A stretch of 22,509 nucleotides of DNA from RGIG4140 sp045635565. Its GTDB lineage: Bacteria; Pseudomonadota; Alphaproteobacteria; CAAHEQ01; UBA3637. The DNA lies in assembly GCA_045635565.1 (NCBI GenBank), contig JAZTVX010000014.1:1-22509 (forward strand), read 5' to 3'. The position numbers and the translations under genes were made by a program. Under the pieces are notes generated by a model. The model did not search any database. It was not told the origin of the DNA and saw only the letters and a program-made list of their open reading frames with translations. This document shows positions 15,923-22,446 of the stretch, piece after piece; position 1 is the stretch's first letter; every line of letters begins with the position of its first letter.

Positions 15923-16840
15923 ATGCCCCAAACAGAATCCATGAATCCGGTTTTTGCTGATTTAAATGATTTATTATCCCTAAAACAACGAGCCGTTATA
16001 CCATTGGGGCAGACACGCAAACAATCTTATAGCGGTGTTGGGGAAATGAAATCACCTTTTAAAACAAAAGGGCTCGATTTTCAGGAGGTGCGTGCCTATC
16101 AGGCCGGTGATGATGTTCGTCTGATTGATTGGCGTGTAACGGCAAAGTATGGTAAACCTTTCACAAAATTATACACCGATGAAAAAGAACGGCAAATTTA
16201 TTTTATTTGTGATATGCGTTCCGGCATGAAATTTGCGACACAAGGGGCGTTTAAATCGGTTTTAGTTGCTCGAGGGTCGGCATTTTTGACGTTTATGGCT
16301 CAACAACGGGGGGATAAAATCGGTTATACAATTATCAATGCCGATAAAATTGAAACAGCACGGTGTACAACAAATCATCAAGACGTGTTATCTTTTTTAA
16401 AAAAACTGGAATTTGCTTCCGTACCTGATAAATGTCCGCCTGATACCGTATCGCTGGCTGATGCGTTGCATATGTCAGATAAACAAATCAAAAGTGGCAG
16501 TATTGTGTTTATATTAAGTGATTTTGCTGATTGGGATGACCGCTGTGAAACTTTTATCGGGCGCTGGCATCAAAAAAGCACGTGTGCTTTTTTGCATGTT
16601 TATGACACGACGGAAGAAAGCCTGCCATCAGACTTATTGCCTGTTTCAAATGGGCAAGATGTTATCTGTCTGGATATGCAAAATCAAGCCGTTCAACGGG
16701 CATATGAACAAGTGTTTGCACGTCGTCGGCAACGATTGGAAAAAATCGTTCAAACATATCAATTGGGATTTGTGCCGATACGGACAGACAGTCCGGCCAT
16801 TGATTTAATTGAAACATATTGTTTGGGAAATAAACCATGA
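15923..16840 (+). CDS. DUF58 domain protein
   Basis: The 305-aa protein carries the DUF58 signature GLDFQEVRAYQAGDDVRLIDWRVTAKYGKPFTKLY-type block (about 45-80), followed by a Rossmann-like domain related to von Willebrand A folds. IYFICDMRSGM (about 91-101) resembles a degenerate DxSxS metal site. DUF58 proteins accompany MoxR ATPases and are thought to be partners or substrates; their chemistry is not established. I chose ATG 15923 because GGGAG lies five bases upstream; ATG 15911, overlapping the moxR stop, lacks a site. The stop overlaps the next gene by 4 nt (ATGA). No membrane segment is evident, so it is probably cytoplasmic and held near the membrane by the DUF4381 protein (inference). 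Confidence 0.92.
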   Translation: MPQTESMNPVFADLNDLLSLKQRAVIPLGQTRKQSYSGVGEMKSPFKTKGLDFQEVRAYQAGDDVRLIDWRVTAKYGKPFTKLYTDEKERQIYFICDMRSGMKFATQGAFKSVLVARGSAFLTFMAQQRGDKIGYTIINADKIETARCTTNHQDVLSFLKKLEFASVPDKCPPDTVSLADALHMSDKQIKSGSIVFILSDFADWDDRCETFIGRWHQKSTCAFLHVYDTTEESLPSDLLPVSNGQDVICLDMQNQAVQRAYEQVFARRRQRLEKIVQTYQLGFVPIRTDSPAIDLIETYCLGNKP

Positions 16841-17325
16841 TACCACAACCGATTAATTTGTCCCCTTTGAAAGATATTCATGTTATGCCTGAACCGCCTT
16901 TTTTTCCGCCGTCGGCCGGTTGGTGGTTGGTTTTAAATGTTTTTTTGAGTGTTTTGTTCGTGATGTGGTTATGGTATCGGTTTTATTATATGTCGCCGAA
17001 ACGGTATGCGTTGCGTTTGTTGAAACGGTTGCAAAAGGCGTCTTTGCCCCCTGTTTCGATGGGTGTTGAAACGGGAAAATTACTTAAACGGGTGGCTTTG
17101 GTTTGTTTTCCCCCTCATCAAGTGGCTGATTTGAGCGGACAAGCATGGGCTGATTTTTTATATCAGAACGGCAATGGGGCGTTAACACCTCAACAAGCCG
17201 ACTTTATTGCACAATCAGCATATCTGCCGATTGAAAAAATAATTGCAATTGATGATAAAACGTTTTATACTGCTGTCTATAAGTGGATTATCAGCGTATT
17301 TAAAAAGAGGTCACATGGAAATTAA
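16837..17325 (+). CDS. DUF4381 membrane protein
   Basis: This 162-aa protein matches DUF4381: a short N-terminus with LSPLKDIHVMPEP, FFPPSAGWWL, a single membrane helix (about 28-48), then a cytoplasmic-like helical domain with LLKRL and WADFLYQNG. In other bacteria DUF4381 genes sit between DUF58 and von Willebrand genes of the Bat-type operon and may anchor the complex. Here translation is coupled to DUF58 (ATGA overlap), and its end overlaps the start of the TerB-type gene by 11 nt. Function unknown beyond the family context. Confidence 0.88.
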   Translation: MIPQPINLSPLKDIHVMPEPPFFPPSAGWWLVLNVFLSVLFVMWLWYRFYYMSPKRYALRLLKRLQKASLPPVSMGVETGKLLKRVALVCFPPHQVADLSGQAWADFLYQNGNGALTPQQADFIAQSAYLPIEKIIAIDDKTFYTAVYKWIISVFKKRSHGN

Positions 17326-18103
17326 AGAACAGGATATTTTAGACACCATTCATAGTATGCGTGGTACACCTCAACCACAACAGGCGGATTTATCCGTGGC
17401 ACCGACGGTGGTTCGGGAAACGTTGGCAGAATCAAATGAAAATCGTGTCGGTGTTTCCGTTATGGTTACAGTTGGTTATAAATCCATGACGGGTAACATT
17501 AAAAATCGGGATTTTTTAATCCGTCGCATTATTCAAAGTAAAAATGATTATTTTTTAGACGGATTGGCTATTGATATTCATGCACCCCGTTTAATTAAAG
17601 TGTCACAAATTTCATTTATTCAAGATAAGGTAACCCGTCAAACGTACAGTAATCCATATCGTTTTTTGCAAGATATTTTAGGTGTTCATGTTCAAGGGGG
17701 ATTATTAGCAGATACGATGACGGATTTTGCCAAAGCCATTCAAGAAACAGGGCATGAAATAACCGTATTGATGTATTTGGTTGCCATTGATGGTGTTCGC
17801 AGTTCTTCAGAACGCAAAAAAGTATTAGAATACATTAAACGACGCGTTCCTTATTTGAATTATGATGAAAGCAAAATGAATGATTATCTGATTTCCATGG
17901 CTCCTGATGATGACAGTTTTTCCATGGCTTTTCAACGGGTGTTGAAAAAAGGAATTGTCGTTATTCAACCATTATTTGAAACGGTGTTATCCATTATTAT
18001 GGCAGATGATCAAATTCATGCTAAAGAACGGGCGTTTTTGGCTCGTTTGATTGATTTATTGAAACAAGACGGTTACGTTTTTAACTTACCTCAAACCATG
18101 TAA
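17315..18103 (+). CDS. TerB-domain protein with WYL-like N-terminal region
   Basis: The 262-aa protein has two parts. Residues 46-125 (VMVTVGYKSMTG, R65...IRRII, LDGLAIDIHAPR, LIKVSQI) follow a strand pattern that resembles WYL-type ligand-sensing domains. Residues 135-255 look like a TerB (tellurite-resistance/DjlA N-terminal type) helical domain, with acidic metal-site-like turns at LVAIDGVRSSSERK (D159) and IMADDQIHAKERA (D231). I used ATG 17315, with AAGAGG upstream. No membrane helix. TerB domains in relatives bind metal and occur with membrane stress systems; the role beside MoxR/DUF58 is unknown. The WYL comparison is by eye only. Confidence 0.75.
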   Translation: MEIKEQDILDTIHSMRGTPQPQQADLSVAPTVVRETLAESNENRVGVSVMVTVGYKSMTGNIKNRDFLIRRIIQSKNDYFLDGLAIDIHAPRLIKVSQISFIQDKVTRQTYSNPYRFLQDILGVHVQGGLLADTMTDFAKAIQETGHEITVLMYLVAIDGVRSSSERKKVLEYIKRRVPYLNYDESKMNDYLISMAPDDDSFSMAFQRVLKKGIVVIQPLFETVLSIIMADDQIHAKERAFLARLIDLLKQDGYVFNLPQTM

Positions 18104-18119
18104 AGGGATGGAGAAGTCA

Positions 18120-18380
18120 ATGGCTCATTTTTCATACACGCCCAGAGGCGTTTGTACACGCAATATCAGTTTTGATATTGAGGACGGTTGTTTGTTTAAC
18201 TTAAAATTTGACGGTGGGTGTGCCGGTAATTTACAAGCCATTTCAAAATTGGTAGAAGGACAAAACGCCCGTGATGTGGCTCTTTTGCTCAAAGGAAACG
18301 ATTGTCGGGGAAAGGGTACGTCTTGTGCCGACCAACTGGCACAAGCTATTTTTGAAGCCTTGAAACAAACAGCCGGTTAA
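18120..18380 (+). CDS. TSCPD domain protein (TIGR03905 type)
   Basis: This is an 86-aa protein of the small stand-alone TSCPD family, named after a C-terminal segment of vitamin B12-dependent ribonucleotide reductases. It has GVCTRNISFDIEDGCLFNLKFDGGCAGNLQAISKL-type features with conserved cysteines at C12, C24 and C34 and further Cys in NDCRGKGTSCADQL, consistent with metal binding. ATG 18120 has GGAG upstream; ATG 18108 is an alternative start. It follows the TerB gene by 16 nt and probably ends the moxR operon. Function unknown. Confidence 0.85.
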   Translation: MAHFSYTPRGVCTRNISFDIEDGCLFNLKFDGGCAGNLQAISKLVEGQNARDVALLLKGNDCRGKGTSCADQLAQAIFEALKQTAG

Positions 18381-18433
18381 TTTTTCCAGTGTCGGTTTAT
18401 CGTTGATTATCGCATAATTGACATGTTTTTCCG

Positions 18434-18910
18434 TTACAGTGTTTTTTCGTATAAGACCAATGGAATATCAAACTTCCACATTTTGATTTCTGTCGGTCTT
18501 TGTTGACAGCCCATTTTTTCATAGAATCCTCGTGACGGGCCGTTTTTCATTGTGTAAGCGATACACTTTTGAAAGCCTGCTTCTTTTTTGTTCCGACATA
18601 AAAATCGAAACAGAGTTGAACCGACCCCTTGCTGATGGCAAGACGGCAAAACATAAATGGCCATAATTTCAAAATCGGTTTGTGACGGATAGGAAACATA
18701 AGCAAACCCGATGATTTTGTTATCTTGTTCAACAACCCAACCTTCTGTTTTTTCTAAAAATGCCTGTGTGCGTTTGATAACATCTTCATCAACTGTTAAT
18801 GAATCCAAATACGAATCAGGTATATATCCTCTATATGATATTTGATATGCCTGCACATGAACATGTTTAATACCTTCGGCATCAAGGGGTGTTGCTTGTC
18901 TGATAATCAT
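18434..18910 (-). CDS. GNAT-family N-acetyltransferase
   Basis: The 158-aa protein has the GNAT fold: an N-terminal strand (MIIRQATPLDAEGIKHVHVQA), SYRGYIPDSYLDSL, then motif A with VLPSCHQQGVGSTLFRFL, whose QQGVGS binds the acetyl-CoA pyrophosphate, and motif B ending in GFYEKMGC. The acetylated substrate (small molecule, antibiotic or protein) cannot be read. The start has AGGAGG six bases before the ATG. It follows ettA on the same strand, but a strong terminator stands between the two, so expression would depend on read-through. It converges with the TSCPD gene; no terminator is visible between them. Confidence 0.9.
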   Translation of the reverse strand: MIIRQATPLDAEGIKHVHVQAYQISYRGYIPDSYLDSLTVDEDVIKRTQAFLEKTEGWVVEQDNKIIGFAYVSYPSQTDFEIMAIYVLPSCHQQGVGSTLFRFLCRNKKEAGFQKCIAYTMKNGPSRGFYEKMGCQQRPTEIKMWKFDIPLVLYEKTL

Positions 18911-18922
18911 GTTTCCTCCTAC

Positions 18923-18952
18923 AAAAAAGGTCGTTCACAAAAGCAAACGACC
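18923..18952 (-). terminator. Rho-independent terminator after ettA
   Basis: On the minus strand GGTCGTT (18946-18952) pairs with AACGACC (18929-18935), loop of ten, followed by six U. The U run ends right before the ribosome binding site of the GNAT gene. Confidence 0.8.
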
Positions 18953-18960
18953 GGTTAATA

Positions 18961-20637
18961 TTACGAACGGGAAATCGGTTTATATTTTATCCGATGAGGT
19001 TGATCGGCTTCGGCTCCCAAACGCCGTTTTTTGTCGGCTTCGTATTCTTCATAGTTTCCTTCAAAGAAGACAACCTGACTGTCCCCTTCGAAAGCCAAAA
19101 TATGTGTTGCTAAACGGTCTAAAAACCATCTGTCGTGTGATGTAATGACGGCACAGCCGGGGAAGTCCATCAAGGCTTCTTCCAAAGCACGCAACGTATC
19201 AACATCTAAATCATTTGTCGGTTCGTCCAATAATAAAACGTTTGCCCCTGATTTGAGCATTTTGGCTAAATGAACACGGTTGCGTTCCCCACCGGAGAGC
19301 ATACCGACTTTCTTTTGTTGGTCACCCCCTTTGAAGTTGAATTGTGACACATAAGCCCGTGAATTGATATCCCGTTTGCCTAACGTTAAAATATCTTTCC
19401 CTTCGGAAATTTCCTGCCAAACTGTTTTGGTGTCATCCAGTGCATCACGGGATTGATCAACATATCCTAACTGTACTGTTTCTCCTAAACGGAAAGAACC
19501 GCTGTCGGGTTGTTCTTGTCCCGTGATGATTTTCATCAATGTTGTTTTTCCGGCACCGTTCGGTCCGATAATTCCGACAATGCCACCGGCCGGTAAATTA
19601 AATGATAAATTATCAAATAATAATTTATCCCCGAATGCTTTGGTCAAATCTTTGGCTTCCAAAACAACCTGACCTAAACGAGGTCCTGCCGGAATAACGA
19701 TTTGTGCCACATCAGGCACTTTTTCTGTTGATTTTTTCAACAATTCTTCATAGGCCGTAATACGGGCTTTTGATTTAGCCTGACGGGCTTTAGGTGATTG
19801 ACGAACCCATTCCAATTCTTCTTTTAACATTTTTTGACGGTTATTTTCAGCATTTTGTTCTTGTGCCAACCGTTTTTCTTTTTGTTCTAACCAACTGGTG
19901 TAGTTGCCTTCAAACGGAATTCCTTCCCCACGGTCCATTTCCAAAATCCAACCCGTCACATTATCCAAGAAGTAACGATCGTGTGTAACCATGACAACTG
20001 TACCGGTGTAATTTTTTAAGAAAACCTGTAACCAAGCAACGGATTCGGCATCTAAATGGTTGGTTGGTTCGTCTAATAACAACATATCCGGTTTGGATAA
20101 CAATAACCGACATAAAGCAACCCGTCTTTTTTCACCGCCGGATAATTTTGTCACATCGGCATCGGCCGGGGGACATCGTAATGCATCCATGGCAATTTCA
20201 ATTGTTCGTTCAATTTCCCAACCGTTACAAGCGTCAATTTGTTCTTGCAATTCGGCTTGTTCAGCCAACAAAGCATCCATATCGGCGTCCGGATCGGCAA
20301 ATTTCATATTGACTTCTTCATAACGTTGCATTAAATCCCGAATAGGACCGACGCCGTCCATAATGTTTCCCATCACATTTTTGGTTGGATCTAATTGTGG
20401 TTCTTGCGGTAAATATCCAACCTTTACCCCGTCAGCGGCAAATGCTTCCCCTGTAAAATCCTGATCCAATCCGGCCATAATCTTAATGAGTGTTGATTTA
20501 CCGGCACCGTTCGGTCCAATGACACCGATTTTTGCCCCCGGAAAAAATGATAACCAGATATGTTTTAATACTTCTTTCCCGCCCGGAAAAGTTTTACACA
20601 AATCTTTCATTACATAGATATATTGGTAAGATGCCAT
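18961..20637 (-). CDS. ettA: Energy-dependent translational throttle protein EttA (ABC-F)
   Basis: EttA binds the ribosomal E site and gates entry of the first elongation cycle according to ATP/ADP ratio. The 558-aa protein has two ABC cassettes: Walker A GPNGAGKST at 41-49, the arm segment that contacts L1 (about 95-140, DGVGPIRDLMQRYEEV), LSGGEKRR at about 165, and LLLDEPTNHLD near 187. A charged ABC-F linker follows (about 240-310), then a second cassette with GPNGAGKTT, LSGGERNRVHLA and LLLDEPTNDLD. The C-terminus GNYEEYEADKKRRLG matches EttA. Length is close to the E. coli protein (555 aa). Start ATG 20637 has AAGGAT upstream; the TTG at 20643 is rejected. Confidence 0.95.
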   Translation of the reverse strand: MASYQYIYVMKDLCKTFPGGKEVLKHIWLSFFPGAKIGVIGPNGAGKSTLIKIMAGLDQDFTGEAFAADGVKVGYLPQEPQLDPTKNVMGNIMDGVGPIRDLMQRYEEVNMKFADPDADMDALLAEQAELQEQIDACNGWEIERTIEIAMDALRCPPADADVTKLSGGEKRRVALCRLLLSKPDMLLLDEPTNHLDAESVAWLQVFLKNYTGTVVMVTHDRYFLDNVTGWILEMDRGEGIPFEGNYTSWLEQKEKRLAQEQNAENNRQKMLKEELEWVRQSPKARQAKSKARITAYEELLKKSTEKVPDVAQIVIPAGPRLGQVVLEAKDLTKAFGDKLLFDNLSFNLPAGGIVGIIGPNGAGKTTLMKIITGQEQPDSGSFRLGETVQLGYVDQSRDALDDTKTVWQEISEGKDILTLGKRDINSRAYVSQFNFKGGDQQKKVGMLSGGERNRVHLAKMLKSGANVLLLDEPTNDLDVDTLRALEEALMDFPGCAVITSHDRWFLDRLATHILAFEGDSQVVFFEGNYEEYEADKKRRLGAEADQPHRIKYKPISRS

Positions 20638-20672
20638 AATCAATCCTTTTCTGTTAAAATTAAATTGGCATT

Positions 20673-20701
20673 ATTCTATCAGATGGGTTTTTGAAAGTCA
20701 A
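20673..20701 (-). promoter_or_regulatory. ettA promoter
   Basis: TTGACT (20696-20701, minus strand) and TAGAAT (20673-20678) are 17 bp apart, and the -10 is preceded by TGA, an extended -10. The leader would be about 30 nt. Confidence 0.7.
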
Positions 20702-20853
20702 GAGGTGAACAAATGTCCCTGCCGAAATGGAAAGATTTGTCAAAAAAACACGTTTGACTGAATGTCGTTAAAAGAAAAAAACGGTTTAATTGTTTTAAAA
20801 TCAATAAATTATAAAATATTTAAAAAAATTAACAAAAAAATTATAAAAACTTA
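20702..20853. other. AT-rich spacer upstream of the small RNA
   Basis: No ORF, tRNA or terminator is visible. The segment 20780-20850 is almost pure A and T, which may act as an UP-element-like stretch for the promoter that follows (inference). Confidence 0.4.
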
Positions 20854-20882
20854 TTGACAAATAAATAATGGTATGATATAAC
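20854..20882 (+). promoter_or_regulatory. Strong promoter of the putative small RNA
   Basis: A perfect TTGACA (20854-20859), 17-bp spacer and TATAAC (20877-20882), with an extended -10 (TGA before the hexamer). It has an A/T-rich stretch upstream. No ORF with a ribosome binding site begins within about 230 nt, and a terminator lies about 150 nt downstream. Confidence 0.8.
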
Positions 20883-20888
20883 AAATAT

Positions 20889-21039
20889 ATCATCCGATGG
20901 ATGGCAGATGTTTGATACGTTCGTCTCCCTATGTTAAACAGTCAAATATCTGTATTGAAAGAGATACCGTCCCCCCCCTTTTTTTTAAGTATCTCTTTCC
21001 AGTGTTGACGCCTTTGACCCTCGAAGGCGTCTTTTTTTT
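20889..21039 (+). ncRNA. Putative small RNA with three hairpins and C-rich loops
   Basis: The transcript expected between the promoter and the terminator is about 150 nt and has no coding potential. Three successive hairpins can be drawn. The first pairs 20905-20915 with 20942-20952 (11 bp, one G-U), and its loop holds TCTCCCTA. The second pairs 20957-20967 with 20989-20999 (perfect 11 bp), with a 21-nt loop containing C8 followed by T8. The third is the terminator (21007-21014 with 21024-21031), whose loop can close further to leave only CCC. Small RNAs with C-rich, anti-Shine-Dalgarno-like loops are known in Alphaproteobacteria (for example the CuckooRNA and alpha-r14 types), where they bind ribosome sites of mRNAs. 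I cannot place this one in a named family. 6S RNA does not fit, as there is no long closing stem. Confidence 0.7.
21007..21039 (+). terminator. Terminator of the small RNA
   Basis: GACGCCTT (21007-21014) pairs with AAGGCGTC (21024-21031). Three further pairs are possible around a CCC loop. Eight T follow (21032-21039). Confidence 0.9.
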
Positions 21040-21052
21040 ATGAAAAAAGGGG

Positions 21053-21081
21053 TTGTGAAAGTCGATTTTTTATGATACAAT
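21053..21081 (+). promoter_or_regulatory. Promoter of the three-gene small-protein operon
   Basis: TTGTGA (21053-21058) and TACAAT (21076-21081) have a 17-bp spacer and an extended -10 (TGA before the hexamer). It begins 14 nt past the small-RNA terminator and would give a leader of about 26 nt. Confidence 0.7.
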
Positions 21082-21113
21082 ACACCTGTTGTAGTTGTTT
21101 CAAGGAGGAACGA

Positions 21114-21320
21114 ATGGCACAGACGATTTTAGGTAGTATAGTAGATGTAGCAATGGGAAAGCACGCCTCGCAGGCACAGGAAGAATTAAATGAATCGCGG
21201 GACGGCTTATTTTCTTTTTGGGATGGATTGTGTGCCAGTGGTCATGCCGAAAACATTACGAATAAAGATTTATCAGCGTCTGAACCGATGTACGAGCGGG
21301 ATTTTTCGGCTGGTTTTTAA
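21114..21320 (+). CDS. Hypothetical small protein (68 aa)
   Basis: Not recognised. The start is convincing: AAGGAGG five bases before ATG, and a promoter upstream. The protein begins MAQTILGSIVDVAMGK, a mildly amphipathic helix, followed by a polar helix (SQAQEELNESRDG), an aromatic patch FSFWDGL with a single Cys, and an acidic, Ser-rich tail ending in FSAGF. No signal peptide and no clear membrane helix. First gene of an operon with two other unknown small proteins; the gap to the next is 26 nt. Possible roles (secreted peptide, structural factor, toxin part) cannot be separated from sequence alone. Confidence 0.75.
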   Translation: MAQTILGSIVDVAMGKHASQAQEELNESRDGLFSFWDGLCASGHAENITNKDLSASEPMYERDFSAGF

Positions 21321-21346
21321 TATTTATTACATAAGGAGACAAAATA

Positions 21347-21601
21347 ATGACAACTAAAAAAGCAACAAATTTGGAATCTATTATGGACAAATCTGATTCG
21401 GATCAAGGTATTCAGCAGATGAGTGACAGAATTAAATCAGGTGAAGATATTTTAAAAGAGGAAGGTGGCAATAAAGACATTGAAAAGGCAGCGGAGATTA
21501 CGAAATCTGGATTGTTGGAAAAATTGGGCAACCATTCTATTTCAGGCAATAGCCAAGATGTAAATGTATGGAAGCAAAATAATTCGAAATCAATGGGATA
21601 A
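21347..21601 (+). CDS. Hypothetical small hydrophilic protein (84 aa)
   Basis: Not recognised. AAGGAG lies eight bases before ATG. The protein is almost entirely polar and charged, with predicted helix over about 8-60 (SIMDKSDSDQGIQQMSDRIK and DIEKAAEITKSGLLEKLG) and an Asn/Ser-rich tail. No Cys, signal peptide or membrane helix. It could be a cytosolic partner or chaperone of the third protein, which is inference from position only. An 80-nt gap without a clear promoter or terminator follows. Confidence 0.72.
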   Translation: MTTKKATNLESIMDKSDSDQGIQQMSDRIKSGEDILKEEGGNKDIEKAAEITKSGLLEKLGNHSISGNSQDVNVWKQNNSKSMG

Positions 21602-21681
21602 TTATCATTGGAAAGAGGCATACGATATTGCCAAATCATCATGACAATTAAGTACAATTTACACAAGGAAGGGATAAAAAC

Positions 21682-22062
21682 ATGAGTGAAAAAGAAACAA
21701 CAAATAATCAAAAGATGGCTAGTATTGCTGCAATGGCTCTTGTTCCGGGTATTGCAGGGCAGGCATTGGCACAAGAGTTCACTGGAAAAGTCAAGGAAGA
21801 AGCCGCAAATCAAGAAACAAATCAGACATCTAATGACAAAACAGAGATTGCCTCAAAAAGTGGTCTAAAGGGTGTTTTAAAAAACGCTGCTGTAGGTGGT
21901 GTCGGACTTGCTGCTGGTTTTGCTTTAGAAGGCACAGAACAAGAAACAAATAATGCCGGTGCAACCAATCAGCTTAGCAATTCGGGTCAAAAATTTGAAC
22001 CGGAAAAATACGAAGAAATGAAAGCAAACGTTCAAAATGCCACGTCAAATCAATCACGTTAA
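21682..22062 (+). CDS. Hypothetical secreted or membrane protein with glycine-rich helix (126 aa)
   Basis: Not recognised. GGAAGGGA precedes the ATG. Residues 1-31 can be read as a long Sec signal peptide: charged start, K11, hydrophobic MASIAAMALVPGIAG, then QALA before QEF. After a polar Gln/Asn/Thr-rich stretch, residues 62-83 (LKGVLKNAAVGGVGLAAGFA) form a Gly/Ala-rich hydrophobic helix of glycine-zipper type. The C-terminal 40 residues are hydrophilic. It could insert into a membrane, like glycine-zipper or bacteriocin-like peptides, or be a two-pass membrane protein if the first helix is not cleaved. A strong terminator follows 20 nt after the stop, which closes the operon. Confidence 0.75.
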   Translation: MSEKETTNNQKMASIAAMALVPGIAGQALAQEFTGKVKEEAANQETNQTSNDKTEIASKSGLKGVLKNAAVGGVGLAAGFALEGTEQETNNAGATNQLSNSGQKFEPEKYEEMKANVQNATSNQSR

Positions 22063-22082
22063 GGATTGAATGGCTCAACAAT

Positions 22083-22111
22083 TGCCACGGATTTTTCCGT
22101 GGCATTTTTTT
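22083..22111 (+). terminator. Terminator of the small-protein operon
   Basis: TGCCACGGA (22083-22091) pairs perfectly with TCCGTGGCA (22096-22104), loop TTTT, followed by seven T. Confidence 0.92.
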
Positions 22112-22197
22112 ATATCTTTTTTTCTCATGGAAAATGTTTTAAACAATTGTTTGCGTGCAAAAAAGGCTTTTGTCGAATGGCAAAACCTGTTTAAAAA

Positions 22198-22321
22198 TAA
22201 GGATTAAAAATCAATATATTCTCTTAAAAAAACGTGTCAAAAAAAGGTACGTTATTTTTCCCATACTATGATGCGAAATATCTCTTGTCAACTAAAAAAT
22301 GTAATCATCTGATTTTTATAT
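22198..22321 (-). repeat. MITE-like repeat, right copy (core 22205-22318)
   Basis: Reverse complement of the element at 4-117: same 114-bp length and same perfect 9-bp terminal repeats (22205-22213 and 22310-22318). The six differences from the left copy are two single substitutions and one four-base block. Weaker similarity extends to about 22133. Its promoter-like TTGACA boxes read leftward, toward the small-protein operon. Confidence 0.85.
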
Positions 22322-22356
22322 CTTTTTTACCTTGTTAAAAACACACGTCGTCTATC

Positions 22357-22400
22357 AAAAAAAAGCGTCAAAAAACCGTACCTTTTTTTGACACGTTTTT
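22357..22400 (+). repeat. Third, partial copy of the repeat core, with palindrome
   Basis: The 24-bp core at 22377-22400 is identical to 71-94 and, inverted, to 22228-22251. It continues with a TGAGAA match but lacks the TATATT box. Here the core forms one arm of an imperfect palindrome: GTCAAAAAA (22367-22375) faces TTTTTTGAC (22384-22392), so it may be an operator or a hairpin ahead of the gene at 22447. Confidence 0.7.
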
Positions 22401-22446
22401 TAATGAGAAGGTTTTGTTTTTTTGAGACAATTTTAATGGAGGTTTT

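Noticed and set aside
18381..18433. Bidirectional terminator between the TSCPD and GNAT genes
   Set aside because: Only a 5-bp A/T stem with no adjoining T run was found.
20889..21039. 6S RNA or tmRNA
   Set aside because: There is no long end-to-end stem as in 6S RNA, no tRNA-like ends and no tag reading frame.
21412..21813. 133-aa minus-strand ORF opposite the small-protein operon
   Set aside because: No promoter or ribosome site was seen, and the plus-strand genes all have good ones.
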